NCBI RefSeq assembly: GCF_900116535.1
Contig: NZ_FPAU01000005.1
Span: 186,001 to 250,000 of the forward strand
Direction: 5' to 3'
DNA length: 64,000 nt
Source: Kosakonia arachidis
Lineage (GTDB): Bacteria > Pseudomonadota > Gammaproteobacteria > Enterobacterales > Enterobacteriaceae
A program made the translations under genes and the position numbers. The notes below the pieces were generated by a model, which was not told the DNA's origin, made no database searches, and saw nothing but the letters and a program-made list of their open reading frames with translations. This document shows positions 27,333 to 37,926 of this stretch, in pieces; the first letter of the stretch is position 1, and each line of letters begins with the position of its first letter.

Positions 27333-28328
27333 ATGTTGAAACGCGTCTTCGCTGCGCTGGTGGTGATGGTGAGTCTGTTGTTTACGTCATTTTCCCAGGC
27401 TTCTACGGCCTGGGATAGTTATAAAGCCCGTTTTTTAATGCCGGATGGACGCGTCGTCGATACCGGCAACAAAAACGTTTCCCATACTGAAGGCCAGGGT
27501 TATGCCATGTTGATGGCGGTGGCCAGTGATGACCGGACGGCCTTTGACAGCATATGGAACTGGACGAATAAGACCCTGAGGAATAAAGATAACGGCCTGT
27601 TTTTCTGGCGTTATAACCCGGTGGAAGCCGATCCGGTTGCCGATAAAAACGATGCGACAGATGGCGATGTTCTGCTGGCCTGGGCGCTGCTGAAAGCGGG
27701 ACAGCGCTGGAATGTGCCTGCTTATACCAGTGCATCAGACGCTATCACGCAGGCTGTGCTGAAACATACCGTGGTGAGTTATGCCGGTTACCGCGTGATG
27801 CTGCCAGGCGCGAATGGCTTCAATCTCAACACCTATGTGAACCTGAATCCCGCCTATTTCATCTTCCCGGCGTGGCAGGATTTCGCGAAACGGAGCCACC
27901 AGGTGGTATGGCGCGATTTGATCACCGACGGGCAAAAACTGCTGGGAAAAATGCGGTTTGGTAAAGCGCAGCTCCCAACAGACTGGGTTTCGTTGGCGGC
28001 GGATGGCAAGCTTTCCCCGGCTACACAATGGCCACCGCGCATGAGTTATGATGCTATCCGTATTCCGCTGTATATCAGCTGGCAGGATCCGCAAAGCGCC
28101 TTGCTGACGCCGTGGCGTAACTGGTGGCAGGGCTTTAATCGCAATCAAACGCCGGCCTGGGTGAATGTGGCGACCAACGAAACAGCGCCTTATATGATGA
28201 ATGATGGTCTGCTGGCGGTTCGCGATTTAACGCTGGGAGAACGACTGGCCGAGCCGCAAATCACCGCGCAGGATGATTACTACTCTGCCAGCCTGAAGAT
28301 GCTGGTGTGGCTGGCGCAGCAGCGCTAA
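27333..28328 (+). CDS. bcsZ: GH8 endo-1,4-beta-glucanase BcsZ (first operon)
   Basis: A 331-residue secreted cellulase of glycoside hydrolase family 8 acting in the periplasm on nascent cellulose. The signal peptide ends at SQAST. The general acid Glu53 lies in NVSHTEGQGYAM, the substrate-binding Asp in DATDGDVLLAWALLKAG, and SYDAIRIPLYISW holds the probable base. It is shorter than the second BcsZ (368 aa). ATG 27333 is chosen because the signal peptide begins there; the open frame upstream overlaps bcsD and does not resemble the family. It is the last gene of the operon, ending at a symmetrical hairpin. Confidence 0.93.
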   Translation: MLKRVFAALVVMVSLLFTSFSQASTAWDSYKARFLMPDGRVVDTGNKNVSHTEGQGYAMLMAVASDDRTAFDSIWNWTNKTLRNKDNGLFFWRYNPVEADPVADKNDATDGDVLLAWALLKAGQRWNVPAYTSASDAITQAVLKHTVVSYAGYRVMLPGANGFNLNTYVNLNPAYFIFPAWQDFAKRSHQVVWRDLITDGQKLLGKMRFGKAQLPTDWVSLAADGKLSPATQWPPRMSYDAIRIPLYISWQDPQSALLTPWRNWWQGFNRNQTPAWVNVATNETAPYMMNDGLLAVRDLTLGERLAEPQITAQDDYYSASLKMLVWLAQQR

Positions 28329-28333
28329 CCGAT

Positions 28334-28361
28334 TGTCCCTCTCCCATGTGGGAGAGGGACA
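28334..28361. terminator. Bidirectional hairpin between convergent bcsZ and bcsG
   Basis: TGTCCCTCTCCC, loop ATGT, GGGAGAGGGACA: a perfect 12-bp inverted repeat, 5 bp from each stop codon. It has no T run; it belongs to the CCCTCTC hairpin family found at four gene ends in this window. Confidence 0.75.
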
Positions 28362-28366
28362 GGACG

Positions 28367-30046
28367 TTACTGCGGATACGGTACCCAGTCGCCACCGTTC
28401 AGGCGCACATACGGCTTGTTTTGGTACTGCAATACAATGGCGTTGGCGTTTTCAGAAACCGGTGCCGTTTGCGGCAGATTGCTGGTGAGTTGCTGCCAGT
28501 TGACGCTGTCCTCGGTGAAGATTTTGCCATCCAGCACGCGCGTCACCAGTTCTGATACCGCCAGGAAGCTGCTTGGTTGGTTAATCTCAATCGGCACGCC
28601 CTGATGGGGCGTTTTCATGCCGACGAATTTAATTGCTGTCGGTACGTTGGTAATTGACGGGCTTGGGATATCCCGCAGACCGGAAACTTGCATTTTGTCG
28701 CCCTTCAGCGCCGCGCCGTGTTCCGGCACCATCACCACCATTACTTTACGCCCGGATTTTTCCAGCTGTGTGAAGAAGGCATCCAGCTCATCAAACAGTT
28801 TCTGCGCGCGCAGTTTGTAATCCGCCGTTTTACGATCTCCCGGATAGTGGTTCCCGTCATGCAGCGGCAGCAGGTTGTAGAAGGTCGCAGTGCGCTGCCC
28901 CTGTTTGACGTTATCCGACGCCATCCAGCGGTTCAGCACGGCGGTATCGTCATAGATCGGCGAACCATCAAAAGCGAGCAGCACAGGCGGCAGACCAGAC
29001 TGATCCATCAACGGCACCTGTACGCCGCCGTTATCGCGGATCTCTTTCAGGAAGCCGCCAAACTCGCCGTTATGGTCCATCATCAACTGCTGAGTAAAAC
29101 CAAGTTTCGCCAGATTATCAAATAGATAGCATTGGTTGTTGGCCTGCTGATAGAGGTTTTTATGTGATGGCTGGCCGCAGCTGGCTCGCAGCAAACGAAT
29201 CGCCGCCGGACCGCTGTAAGCGGTGGCAGAGTTGAAGTGTTTAAATACGATATCGAAGTGCGACCACAGCGGGTGCGACATTAACCCTGCCGCTTCGACA
29301 TCGTCCCATGAAAGGGAACAGATATTGATGACCAGCAGGTCAAACGGCTGGGCGTCGGCGGGAAGTTGCGCCGGGAAAGTGCTCTGGCGTTTCTCTTCCG
29401 AGGCGTAAAAACTGGCAAGATAAGCATTCAGGTTTTCCGAGGTCGGCGGCGCGGTTTGCGCAGGCATATCGCCCACTACCGGGGTGTCTCCTGCCGCTGC
29501 GACGGTTGCAGCCGCACCGCCGCCGGTCGTTGTGACCGTGGTGGTTGGCTGGCCGCCAGGCCATAAGTTAAATGCCGGCCCGGTCAGGGTCAGCATATTC
29601 AGCCAGATCATAATAGCGACGACAAACACGGTAACGCGGATCCACTGAGACAAAAACAGCCATGCGACCAGCAGGACAAAAACCCCGCCAATCATTTGCC
29701 AGTTGATAAAGCGGGTCACCAGATCAAGTAGATAGTCTGCGCTGAAGCCTGCAACCTCTGAGCCCTGGCTCATCATACTTTCCGGGCCGGGCAGCCAGGT
29801 GTCATGCCAGAAGAGACCAAAACCAATCGGCAGCGCGATCCAGTGGCGCAGACGATGTAACCTCACCCGTGGCAACGGCATCAGCAGGAATGCCATAAAT
29901 ACCAGGTTCAGCAGCGGATGAAAGTTAAGGTAACCCGCCCATAACAAACCGAATTTCAGCAGAAAATAGAAATTCCAGCCGGAGAGGCCGCGCCAGTATT
30001 GCCACAGCGGCAAAGGCGTTGCAGTGGTCGTCGATGAATTAGTCAT
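28367..30046 (-). CDS. bcsG: Cellulose phosphoethanolamine transferase BcsG
   Basis: A 559-residue inner-membrane enzyme that transfers phosphoethanolamine from phosphatidylethanolamine to cellulose. There are about five N-terminal helices (25-160), a Gly/Thr/Ala-rich linker (about 165-200), and then a periplasmic phosphatase-fold domain. The catalytic residues known from E. coli are both in place: Cys243 in [11 protein letters not shown] and Ser278 in [20 protein letters not shown] carries metal ligands. Length equals that of E. coli. The start overlaps the bcsF stop by 8 bp; the operon order is bcsE-F-G. It may act on the product of either synthase encoded in this window. Confidence 0.95.
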   Translation of the reverse strand: MTNSSTTTATPLPLWQYWRGLSGWNFYFLLKFGLLWAGYLNFHPLLNLVFMAFLLMPLPRVRLHRLRHWIALPIGFGLFWHDTWLPGPESMMSQGSEVAGFSADYLLDLVTRFINWQMIGGVFVLLVAWLFLSQWIRVTVFVVAIMIWLNMLTLTGPAFNLWPGGQPTTTVTTTGGGAAATVAAAGDTPVVGDMPAQTAPPTSENLNAYLASFYASEEKRQSTFPAQLPADAQPFDLLVINICSLSWDDVEAAGLMSHPLWSHFDIVFKHFNSATAYSGPAAIRLLRASCGQPSHKNLYQQANNQCYLFDNLAKLGFTQQLMMDHNGEFGGFLKEIRDNGGVQVPLMDQSGLPPVLLAFDGSPIYDDTAVLNRWMASDNVKQGQRTATFYNLLPLHDGNHYPGDRKTADYKLRAQKLFDELDAFFTQLEKSGRKVMVVMVPEHGAALKGDKMQVSGLRDIPSPSITNVPTAIKFVGMKTPHQGVPIEINQPSSFLAVSELVTRVLDGKIFTEDSVNWQQLTSNLPQTAPVSENANAIVLQYQNKPYVRLNGGDWVPYPQ

Positions 30047-30236
30047 GTTTGCGGTCTGCCTTGGCGAACAATTCCCGGCGCAATGTGCCTGCCGGTTTTA
30101 TATAGCGAGGTCGGGTAAATAAGATCCGAAATGCGGACCGAATAGGGCGTATCCAGTGGCGCGTAAGGTAGCCCAGCGGAAAAAAGATCAGTGCACAGAA
30201 GATGATAAGCTGAACGATATCGCTGACTGACATCAT
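30039..30236 (-). CDS. bcsF: BcsF, small membrane subunit
   Basis: A 65-residue protein with one membrane helix ([19 protein letters not shown], residues 6-24) and a basic cytoplasmic tail ending in [20 protein letters not shown]. It matches E. coli BcsF (63 aa) along its length. In E. coli it recruits BcsE to the membrane and supports BcsG. The start overlaps the bcsE stop by 4 bp. Confidence 0.93.
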   Translation of the reverse strand: MMSVSDIVQLIIFCALIFFPLGYLTRHWIRPIRSAFRILFTRPRYIKPAGTLRRELFAKADRKHD

Positions 30237-31792
30237 GATGTGCGCCCCGTGGTGTCACTGAATAAGCAGTAAGGTTCCGGAATACGCCGCCAGCCAGTAC
30301 CGTCATGTTCGGCATTAATGACTTTCTCCATTTTGGCAGTCTCAGGCAGCGGTTTAGGCAATTTTTCCGGTGCCAGCATCCGCATTTGCACCAGTTCTGC
30401 GGCGATCTGATTATCTTCAAACCACACCATTCGGTTTGAGAAGATGTCGGTCGTTGGCAGCGGGAAAATATGGTTCAGGGCGGTATCAAGATCGTTGACC
30501 CGGCAAAAGGATAGAAACATCACCAACCGGTTGTCGCTCATGCTGACAATATCCCCCATGCGGTTAGGGCGACAGAGGGTAAGTGCCTGCTCAATGCGAA
30601 TACCCGGTGCCGGGCGCAGTGCAACCAACACCCCTTTACCATCCGGCGGCAGCAGTTGATTATTGACCATATTGCTTATCGCATCGCAGAAGACATTCCA
30701 CGGCTGGTAGCCGCGTAGCTTCAGTGGCTGGGTCATGGAAAGCAGGGTGGTGATATCTTCTGGCACCAGCCGGTTGAATTGTTGTCCCTGCACGCTTTCA
30801 ATCAGTGTCAGGCAGCGCGACAGCGGCGCGTTCCAGGGAACAACCATATTCGCGCCGCAGCCTAGCAACAATCGCTCATCGGTTGCGCGCAGGCTAGCCT
30901 GACTTTCACGGACGATAATTTTTAAATTGCTGCCGCGCTGGCGGCGCAGGATATGTACCTGGCGGGCTATGCTGTCGATCTGGTTGTTTCGCGCCAGGGA
31001 GAAAATCAGCGTTGCCGCCTGGCTTGAGCGGGCTTCTTCAAACAGGGCTTCGTTTGTTTTAAATAAAGACCAATGTTCGGAAAGCGGCGGCGCACCTTCC
31101 AGAACGACTACATTGCTTAATACTCTTTTTTCATCGCTGCGCGGTTGTACGGCGGTTTCTTCCTGCTTCGCTAATTGCCACTGGTCATCATGGTGATGAA
31201 GAACCAGTTGCTGCCGGGCGCTGATCCCTTTTTCATTACACCACCAGGTGACATCGTAAAGATGCATACCATTTTGATAGCGTAAACTTGCCAGACCAAA
31301 CAGCGAGCGATATTCACTCATCAAAATCGAAGCTTGTTTGTCATTGTTGCTGCCAGGGTTAATAACAAGCAGAGTGCAATTCTGATATTTTGCCCACTCA
31401 TGCGTTTTTTCCAACCATTGATGTATTTGGAGTGCAGGAATATTCTGCCAGGAATTATTAGCGCAGAGCAGTATAAGAAAATAATTCTCAGGCTGAATGG
31501 TGCAAAGCAAATCGCGGGTGAAAAAGTACAGGCTATTTCTCTGGTTTGGCATGGAAAAGAGACGAATTTCTTTTGGACCGCGATTTTTATCCAGTTTAAG
31601 GATGCTCCGTAGATCGAGATCCATACCGATAACCGCGACATTTGCCTCTGTATTTTGCTGTGCAATAGTTTGATTAATAAGGCTATATGCGTCATTTTCG
31701 CGATCGGTATTTAACCACCAAACGCCGCCCGTGGGCATATGACGCAATTCGTCCCATAACGACCGAATGCCAATAGAAAATATGGGGTCCAC
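30233..31792 (-). CDS. bcsE: BcsE, c-di-GMP-binding cellulose regulator
   Basis: A 519-residue cytoplasmic protein with a degenerate N-terminal ATPase-like domain, a REC-like middle and a C-terminal GIL domain. The c-di-GMP site RxGD is seen as RMGD in [13 protein letters not shown], next to [18 protein letters not shown]. coli BcsE has 523 residues. The start is GTG at 31792 ([20 protein letters not shown]) with AAGAGG 6 nt upstream. E. coli begins a few codons earlier with MRDIVDP; here RDIVDP is encoded but there is no ATG in front. It is divergent from bcsR across 174 bp. Confidence 0.93.
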   Translation of the reverse strand: MDPIFSIGIRSLWDELRHMPTGGVWWLNTDRENDAYSLINQTIAQQNTEANVAVIGMDLDLRSILKLDKNRGPKEIRLFSMPNQRNSLYFFTRDLLCTIQPENYFLILLCANNSWQNIPALQIHQWLEKTHEWAKYQNCTLLVINPGSNNDKQASILMSEYRSLFGLASLRYQNGMHLYDVTWWCNEKGISARQQLVLHHHDDQWQLAKQEETAVQPRSDEKRVLSNVVVLEGAPPLSEHWSLFKTNEALFEEARSSQAATLIFSLARNNQIDSIARQVHILRRQRGSNLKIIVRESQASLRATDERLLLGCGANMVVPWNAPLSRCLTLIESVQGQQFNRLVPEDITTLLSMTQPLKLRGYQPWNVFCDAISNMVNNQLLPPDGKGVLVALRPAPGIRIEQALTLCRPNRMGDIVSMSDNRLVMFLSFCRVNDLDTALNHIFPLPTTDIFSNRMVWFEDNQIAAELVQMRMLAPEKLPKPLPETAKMEKVINAEHDGTGWRRIPEPYCLFSDTTGRTS

Positions 31793-31966
31793 AATGTCCC
31801 TCTTGAAACAAATTTGTCTGTACCTCAGTTTACTAGCGAAAGCTAAGAAATAAACCGAACATTAAAATTAAATAACATCAGTTTTAGCGTGTAAATGTAT
31901 TTTATCGGGCATGTAGCCTTGCTACAATCAGCACATGTGTTTTCTATTCCAATGGATTGAGCCACA
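31793..31966. promoter_or_regulatory. Divergent bcsE / bcsR promoter region
   Basis: A 174-bp AT-rich gap. Toward bcsR, TACAAT at 31923-31928 is a plausible -10 without a good -35; it overlaps a small GTAGC-CTT-GCTAC palindrome, and CACATGTG lies just downstream. I cannot assign a regulator. Confidence 0.35.
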
Positions 31967-32155
31967 ATGCATAATGATGAGCCTAAAGCGCAAACAGGCC
32001 CAACCCAGGGTTATACATTCCAAAATGATTTTTTGGCGCTGAGCAAGGCTTTTTCACTACCCGAAATAGATTACGCCGATATTTCCCAGCGTGAACAGTT
32101 GGCTGCGGCTATTAGGCGCTGGCCGCTGCTGGCTGAATTATCCCGTCAACAATAA
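31967..32155 (+). CDS. bcsR: BcsR, small cellulose regulator
   Basis: A 62-residue protein. YTFQNDFLALSKAFSLPEIDYADISQ (residues 18-43) and AIRRWPLLAEL match E. coli BcsR. In E. coli BcsR pairs with BcsQ and is essential for assembly of the c-di-GMP-sensing BcsRQAB complex. It is the first gene of the second operon, 11 bp before bcsQ. The first operon has no recognisable bcsR. Confidence 0.93.
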   Translation: MHNDEPKAQTGPTQGYTFQNDFLALSKAFSLPEIDYADISQREQLAAAIRRWPLLAELSRQQ

Positions 32156-32166
32156 GGCAACTGTAG

Positions 32167-32925
32167 ATGACCATTTTGGGGTTACAGGGGATCCGTGGCG
32201 GTGTGGGTACAACATCGATTACAGCGGCTCTGGCCTGGTCATTGCAATTATTAGGCGAGTCAGTGCTGGTTATTGATGCTTGCCCCGACAATCTTCTGCG
32301 CCTGTCATTTAATGTCGATTTTGCCAGCCGTGGCGGCTGGGCACGTGCAGTGCTTGATGGCCAGGACTGGCGTGATGCCGGTATGCGCTACACTTCGCAG
32401 CTGGATATATTGCCATTCGGTCAACTTACAGCGAGCGAGTGGGGTTCTATTCATCTGCATGACGCGTTAAACCAGCCTGATTCTCTTTTACAGGCGTTAA
32501 AAACGCAGCAACAGTATCACTGGGTGCTCATCGATCTGCCGCACGGTTTTTCGCCGTTGGCGCGGCAATTTGTCGCCGCGTGCGATCATGTTTTCACCGT
32601 TATCAAACCCGATATTAATTGCCATATTCGCCTGCATCAGCAGCCGCTACCTGCGGGGTCGCATATTCTGATTAACGACCTACGGATCGGCAGTCAGTTG
32701 CAGGACGATCTGTGGCAGGTCTGGCTACAAAGCCAGACGCGCATTTTGCCGACCACTATCCATCGTGATGAAGCGCTGGCGGAGTGTTTGGCATCGAAAC
32801 AACCCTTAGGTGAATACCGTAGCGACTCGCTGGCCGCAGAAGAGATGGTGACGCTGGCGAACTGGTGCCTGCTGCATTGCGCACAACCACGCGAAGGTGG
32901 TGAGCGAGAAAGGGACCTGACATGA
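32167..32925 (+). CDS. bcsQ: BcsQ ATPase (second, E. coli-type operon)
   Basis: A 252-residue MinD-like protein. The P-loop reads RGGVGTTSIT, without the GKT lysine, as in E. coli BcsQ. VIDACPDNLLRLSFNVDF and WVLIDLPHGFSPL are the A' and B motifs. Codon 6 is TTA (Leu). E. coli K-12 laboratory strains carry a TAG stop at this codon that blocks cellulose production, so this copy is intact. The stop overlaps the bcsA start by 4 bp. Confidence 0.94.
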   Translation: MTILGLQGIRGGVGTTSITAALAWSLQLLGESVLVIDACPDNLLRLSFNVDFASRGGWARAVLDGQDWRDAGMRYTSQLDILPFGQLTASEWGSIHLHDALNQPDSLLQALKTQQQYHWVLIDLPHGFSPLARQFVAACDHVFTVIKPDINCHIRLHQQPLPAGSHILINDLRIGSQLQDDLWQVWLQSQTRILPTTIHRDEALAECLASKQPLGEYRSDSLAAEEMVTLANWCLLHCAQPREGGERERDLT

Positions 32926-35525
32926 GCGGCCCGGCTACCTGGCTGCTGATCCCACCGGTCAGCACGCGCTTACGTGCGCGATATCAGCGCTATCGCCAGC
33001 ATGGTGCATCGTGGTTCAGTGCGGCGGCTGGCTGCTTCTGGGTGATCCTGGCCTGGTTGTTTATCCCGCTTGAGCATCCCTGCTGGCAGCAGTTGCGGGC
33101 GCAGCAGCAGTACTGGTTTCCGCATATCGATCCCGACAGACCGCGTCCGCTTGATCCTGCGCGTTATCTGCTGCAAAGCCTCTGGTTGCTGGTCACATTA
33201 CCATGGGGGCCGCCCAAATCGGCGCGGCGCCAGCGTTTTGCCCGTATCCGCACTTTGCGTGGGCGCTGGCATCACTGGCTTGATACCTTGCCGGAGCGCG
33301 TGGCGCATCGCACGGGGCATCTCAATCACAAAAAAGAGCCTGGTCATATCAGCCCGCACCTGCAGCGCTTTATTTTAGGTGTCATTGTGGTGTTTGCGCT
33401 AATCCTCGCCCTGTTGTGCATTACACAGCCGTTTAACCCGCTGTCGCAGTTCGTTTTCCTGCTGTTGCTATGGGGCGTTGCGCTGCTGGTGCGCCGCATT
33501 CCGGGACGTTTTTCCGTGCTGATGCTGATTGTGCTGTCGCTGACTGTCTCTTGTCGCTATATATGGTGGCGCTATACCTCCACCCTCAACTGGGACGATC
33601 CGGTCAGCCTGGTGTGTGGCCTGGTGCTGCTGTTCGCCGAAACTTACGCCTGGATAGTGCTGGTGCTGGGCTATTTCCAGGTAGTCTGGCCACTGAACCG
33701 CCAGCCAGTGCCGCTACCGAAAGATATGTCGTTGTGGCCATCGGTGGATATCTTCGTGCCGACCTATAACGAAGATCTCAACGTGGTGAAAAACACCATT
33801 TATGCGTCGCTCGGTATCGACTGGCCGAAAGACAAACTCAAGATCTGGATCCTCGATGATGGTGGCCGCGAAGAGTTTCGCCAGTTCGCCAGCATGGTGG
33901 GCGTAGAGTATATCGCCCGCACGACGCATGAGCATGCGAAAGCCGGGAACATCAATAACGCGCTGAAATATGCAAAGGCCGAGTTTGTCTCGATTTTCGA
34001 TTGCGACCATGTTCCGACTCGCTCTTTCCTGCAAATGACAATGGGCTGGTTCCTGAAAGAGAAAAAGCTGGCGATGATGCAGACGCCACACCACTTTTTC
34101 TCGCCGGATCCGTTTGAACGTAACCTCGGACGCTTTCGTAAAACGCCTAACGAAGGCACGCTGTTCTATGGTCTGGTGCAGGATGGCAACGATATGTGGG
34201 ATGCCACTTTCTTTTGTGGTTCCTGTGCGGTTATGCGTCGTGGGCCGCTGGATCAGATTGGTGGGATTGCGGTGGAAACCGTCACCGAAGATGCTCATAC
34301 CTCGCTGCGTTTACACCGGCTGGGGAATACCTCTGCGTATATGCGTATTCCGCAGGCGGCAGGGCTGGCGACCGAAAGCCTTTCAGCGCATATTGGTCAG
34401 CGTATTCGCTGGGCGCGCGGCATGGTGCAGATTTTCCGCCTCGACAATCCGCTGCTTGGGAAAGGGCTAAAACTGCCGCAGCGGCTTTGTTACGCCAACG
34501 CCATGCTCCACTTCTTATCGGGTATCCCGCGGTTGATTTTTCTCACCGCACCGCTGGCGTTTCTGCTGTTGCATGCCTACATCATTTACGCCCCGGCGCT
34601 GATGATCGCCCTGTTCGTGCTGCCGCACATGATTCACTCCAGCCTGACAAACTCGAAGATCCAGGGGAAATATCGCCATTCTTTCTGGAGCGAGATCTAC
34701 GAAACGGTGCTGGCATGGTATATCGCGCCGCCTACGTTGACGGCGCTGTTCAACCCGCACAAAGGTAAGTTTAACGTCACTGCCAAAGGCGGGCTGGTGG
34801 AAGAGGAATATGTGGACTGGGTGATCTCTCGTCCTTACATCCTTCTGGTACTGCTTAACCTGGCGGGCGTGTTAATGGGGATCTGGCGCTATTTCTACGG
34901 CCCGGAGAACGAAGTCCTCACCGTGTTCGTCAGTATTGTCTGGGTGTTCTACAACATGGTTATTCTTGGCGGCGCGGTAGCCGTATCGGTCGAAAGCAAA
35001 CAGGTACGCCGCGCGCACCGTGTCGAAATCTCCATGCCAGCAGCCATTGCCCGTGAAGATGGGCACCTTTTCTCCTGTACTGTTCATGACTTCTCCGACG
35101 GCGGACTGGGCATCAAGATTAATGGCCAGGCGCAGGTGCTGGAAGGGCAGAAAGTGAATCTGTTGCTGAAGCGCGGCCAGCATGAGTATGCATTTCCGGC
35201 TATGGTAGCGCGCGTCAATGGCAACGAGGTCGGTCTGCAACTTATGTCGCTTACCACCAAACAACATATCGATTTTGTGCAGTGTACCTTTGCCCGTGCA
35301 GACACGTGGGCGCTGTGGCAGGACAGCTTCCCGGAAGATAAGCCTCTGGAAAGTCTGTTTGATATTTTGAAACTGGGTTTCCGTGGCTATCGCCATCTCG
35401 CGGAATTTGCTCCGCCGTCTGTCAAAGTGATTTTCCGCTCATTCACCGATCTGGTGGCCTGGGTGGTGTCATTTATTCCGCGTCGCCCGGCGCGGAATAT
35501 GGCCGTGCAGCAACCAACGACGTGA
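32922..35525 (+). CDS. bcsA: Cellulose synthase catalytic subunit BcsA (second operon)
   Basis: An 867-residue synthase of E. coli type. It has a long N-terminal extension (1-145) with one helix near 32-50. The GT2 core has DDG 312-314, DCD 360-362, TED 455-457 and QRIRW 493-497, then gating-loop and exit helices. The PilZ domain has RRAHR (R696, R700) and DFSDGG (D723, S725, G728). All catalytic and c-di-GMP-binding residues are present, so it should be active. The overlap with bcsQ indicates coupling; bcsB follows after 25 bp. Confidence 0.96.
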   Translation: MSGPATWLLIPPVSTRLRARYQRYRQHGASWFSAAAGCFWVILAWLFIPLEHPCWQQLRAQQQYWFPHIDPDRPRPLDPARYLLQSLWLLVTLPWGPPKSARRQRFARIRTLRGRWHHWLDTLPERVAHRTGHLNHKKEPGHISPHLQRFILGVIVVFALILALLCITQPFNPLSQFVFLLLLWGVALLVRRIPGRFSVLMLIVLSLTVSCRYIWWRYTSTLNWDDPVSLVCGLVLLFAETYAWIVLVLGYFQVVWPLNRQPVPLPKDMSLWPSVDIFVPTYNEDLNVVKNTIYASLGIDWPKDKLKIWILDDGGREEFRQFASMVGVEYIARTTHEHAKAGNINNALKYAKAEFVSIFDCDHVPTRSFLQMTMGWFLKEKKLAMMQTPHHFFSPDPFERNLGRFRKTPNEGTLFYGLVQDGNDMWDATFFCGSCAVMRRGPLDQIGGIAVETVTEDAHTSLRLHRLGNTSAYMRIPQAAGLATESLSAHIGQRIRWARGMVQIFRLDNPLLGKGLKLPQRLCYANAMLHFLSGIPRLIFLTAPLAFLLLHAYIIYAPALMIALFVLPHMIHSSLTNSKIQGKYRHSFWSEIYETVLAWYIAPPTLTALFNPHKGKFNVTAKGGLVEEEYVDWVISRPYILLVLLNLAGVLMGIWRYFYGPENEVLTVFVSIVWVFYNMVILGGAVAVSVESKQVRRAHRVEISMPAAIAREDGHLFSCTVHDFSDGGLGIKINGQAQVLEGQKVNLLLKRGQHEYAFPAMVARVNGNEVGLQLMSLTTKQHIDFVQCTFARADTWALWQDSFPEDKPLESLFDILKLGFRGYRHLAEFAPPSVKVIFRSFTDLVAWVVSFIPRRPARNMAVQQPTT

Positions 35526-35550
35526 CTGGCTCAACAATGATGAAAACGCG

Positions 35551-37920
35551 ATGAAAAGAAAACTTTCCTGGATGTGTGCTGTGGCGGTAGGGGTGAGCGC
35601 CCTGACTCCGATGATGACTTCTGCCGCGCCCTCGCTTCCGGCATCTAATCCCCCGGCTATGGAGCCGGTCGCAATGCCAGCGCCGCAGCAAGCTGAATCG
35701 CTGACGCCAACAACGCCGACCGCAGGGAATGTTGTGGGCCAGGTGGTGTCAGGCGCTAATGCACCCGTGGTGGCGACAGATTCGCCATCCCGCGACGTCA
35801 AACTTACCTTCGCGCAGATCGCACCGCCGCCGGGCAGCATGGAGCTGCGCGGCATTAACCCGGACGGTGGTGTTGAATTTGGCGTTCGTAGCGATGAAGT
35901 CGTGTCAAAAGCGGTACTTAACCTTGAGTACACGCCATCGCCCTCACTGTTGCCGGTACAATCCCAGTTAAAGGTTTATCTGAATGATGAGTTGATGGGC
36001 GTTTTGCCGGTCACCAAAGAGCAGCTCGGTAAGAAGACGCTGGCGCAGGTGCCAATCAATCCGCTATTTATTACCGATTTCAACCGCGTGCGGCTGGAGT
36101 TCGTCGGTCACTATCGTGATGTTTGTGAAAACCCGGCCAGCAGCACGCTGTGGATGGATATTGGTCGTAGCAGTTCGCTTGATATGACCTACCAAAGTCT
36201 GCCGCTGAAAAACGATCTCTCCCACTTCCCTGTGCCGTTCTTCGACCCGCGAGATAATCGAGCTTTAACTCTGCCGATGGTCTTTGCCGGTACGCCGGAC
36301 ATTGCGCAGCAGCAGGCTGCGGCGATCATCGCTTCCTGGTTCGGTTCCCGTGCAGGCTGGCGGGGGCAGACTTTCCCGGTCTCTTATAACAGCCTGCCGG
36401 ATCGTAATGCCATTGTGTTCGCTACTAACGATAAACGCCCGGATTTCCTGCGTGATGTGCCTGCGGTGAAAGGGCCGACCATCAGCATGATCAACCATCC
36501 GGATAACCCGTATGTGAAGCTGCTGATCGTGATGGGGCGTGACGATAAAGATCTGTTGCAGGCGGCAAAAGGTATCGCTCAGGGGAACGTGCTGTTCCGT
36601 GGTGATAGCGTCATGGTGGATGAAGTTAAACCGCTGTTGGCTCGCCAGCCATATGACGCGCCGAACTGGGTGCGTACAGACCATCCGGTGACCTTCGGCG
36701 AGTTGAAAACGTATGAGGAACAGTTGCAGTCCACCGGGCTGGAGCCGTCATCCATCAACCTGTCACTGAATTTGCCGCCGGATCTCTATCTGCTGCGCAG
36801 CACTGGTATCGATATGAATCTCAACTATCGTTATACCGCGCCGTTGACCAAAGATAGCTCGCGCATGGATATCATCCTGAATAACCAGTTCCTGCAATAT
36901 TTCAACCTGACCAGCAATCAGGACTCCAACCGTCTGTTGCTGCGTCTGCCGATACTGCAAGGTCTGCTGGACAGCAAAACGGATGTGTCGATTCCGGCGC
37001 TGAAACTGGGAGCGATCAACCAGTTGCGCTTCGACTTTCGGTATATGAATCCAATGCCGGGCGGCAGTATCGATAACTGCATGACGTTCCAGCAAGTACC
37101 GAACCGTGTGGTGATCGGCGACGACTCAACCATTGATTTCTCAAAATATTACCACTTTATCGCCATGCCGGATCTGCGCGCCTTTGCTAACGCAGGCTTC
37201 CCGTTTAGCCGGATGGCGGATCTGTCGCAAACCATCATTGTTACCCCGGCGCAGGCGACACCAACACAGGTTGCTACGCTGCTGGACATGCTTGGCACCA
37301 TCGGCGCGCAAACCGGCTTCCCGGCCATTAATATGCAACTGACCAGTGATGCCAGCCAGTTGCAGGGCAAAGATGCCGACATCATGATCATCGGCTCGAT
37401 TCCACAATCGTTGAAAAATGACGAGAAGATCGACCTGCTGGTGAATGCGACGCAAAGCTGGGTGAAAACGCCACTACGCCAGTCGCCATTCATGGCAAGT
37501 GAACCCGATGCCACCGACCGCAAAGCCGATGCGAAAACGGCAGTCAGCTCCGATGGCCCAATGGCGGCAGTGATTAGCTTCCAGTCGCCGTTCAACGATC
37601 AGCGTAGCGTTGTGGCGCTGCTGGCGGATAGCCCGCGTGGTTACGAACTGCTGAACAATGCCATGAACGACAGCGGTAAACGCGCGGCGATTTTCGGTTC
37701 AGTGACGGTGATCCGTGAATCCGGCGTTAACGGACTACGTGTAGGCGATGTCTACTATGTCGGTCACTTGCCGTGGTTTGAACGTATCTGGTATGCGCTG
37801 GCGAACCATCCGGTGCTGCTGGCTATTCTGGCCGCGGTCTCCGTTGTATTGCTGGCATGGGTACTGTGGCGCTTGTTGCGGATTATCAGTCGCCGCCGCC
37901 TTGATTCGGATCATGAGTAA
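35551..37920 (+). CDS. bcsB: Periplasmic cellulose synthase subunit BcsB (second operon)
   Basis: A 789-residue protein close to E. coli BcsB. It has a signal peptide (MKRKLSWMCAVAVGVSALTPMMTSA), a Pro/Ala/Thr-rich stretch (26-70), SRDVKLTFAQIAPPPGSMELRG, two carbohydrate-binding/flavodoxin repeats (LSHFPVPFFD near 224, FANAGFPFSRMADLSQT near 544), and a C-terminal anchor LLAILAAVSVVLLAWVLW followed by basic RLLRIISRRR. It serves as the periplasmic partner of the second BcsA. bcsZ starts 6 bp later. Confidence 0.95.
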   Translation: MKRKLSWMCAVAVGVSALTPMMTSAAPSLPASNPPAMEPVAMPAPQQAESLTPTTPTAGNVVGQVVSGANAPVVATDSPSRDVKLTFAQIAPPPGSMELRGINPDGGVEFGVRSDEVVSKAVLNLEYTPSPSLLPVQSQLKVYLNDELMGVLPVTKEQLGKKTLAQVPINPLFITDFNRVRLEFVGHYRDVCENPASSTLWMDIGRSSSLDMTYQSLPLKNDLSHFPVPFFDPRDNRALTLPMVFAGTPDIAQQQAAAIIASWFGSRAGWRGQTFPVSYNSLPDRNAIVFATNDKRPDFLRDVPAVKGPTISMINHPDNPYVKLLIVMGRDDKDLLQAAKGIAQGNVLFRGDSVMVDEVKPLLARQPYDAPNWVRTDHPVTFGELKTYEEQLQSTGLEPSSINLSLNLPPDLYLLRSTGIDMNLNYRYTAPLTKDSSRMDIILNNQFLQYFNLTSNQDSNRLLLRLPILQGLLDSKTDVSIPALKLGAINQLRFDFRYMNPMPGGSIDNCMTFQQVPNRVVIGDDSTIDFSKYYHFIAMPDLRAFANAGFPFSRMADLSQTIIVTPAQATPTQVATLLDMLGTIGAQTGFPAINMQLTSDASQLQGKDADIMIIGSIPQSLKNDEKIDLLVNATQSWVKTPLRQSPFMASEPDATDRKADAKTAVSSDGPMAAVISFQSPFNDQRSVVALLADSPRGYELLNNAMNDSGKRAAIFGSVTVIRESGVNGLRVGDVYYVGHLPWFERIWYALANHPVLLAILAAVSVVLLAWVLWRLLRIISRRRLDSDHE

Positions 37921-37926
37921 TCAGTA

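Noticed and set aside
32167-32925. Possible bcsQ nonsense mutation as in E. coli K-12
   Set aside because: Codon 6 is TTA and the frame is open to the overlap with bcsA, so the gene is intact.
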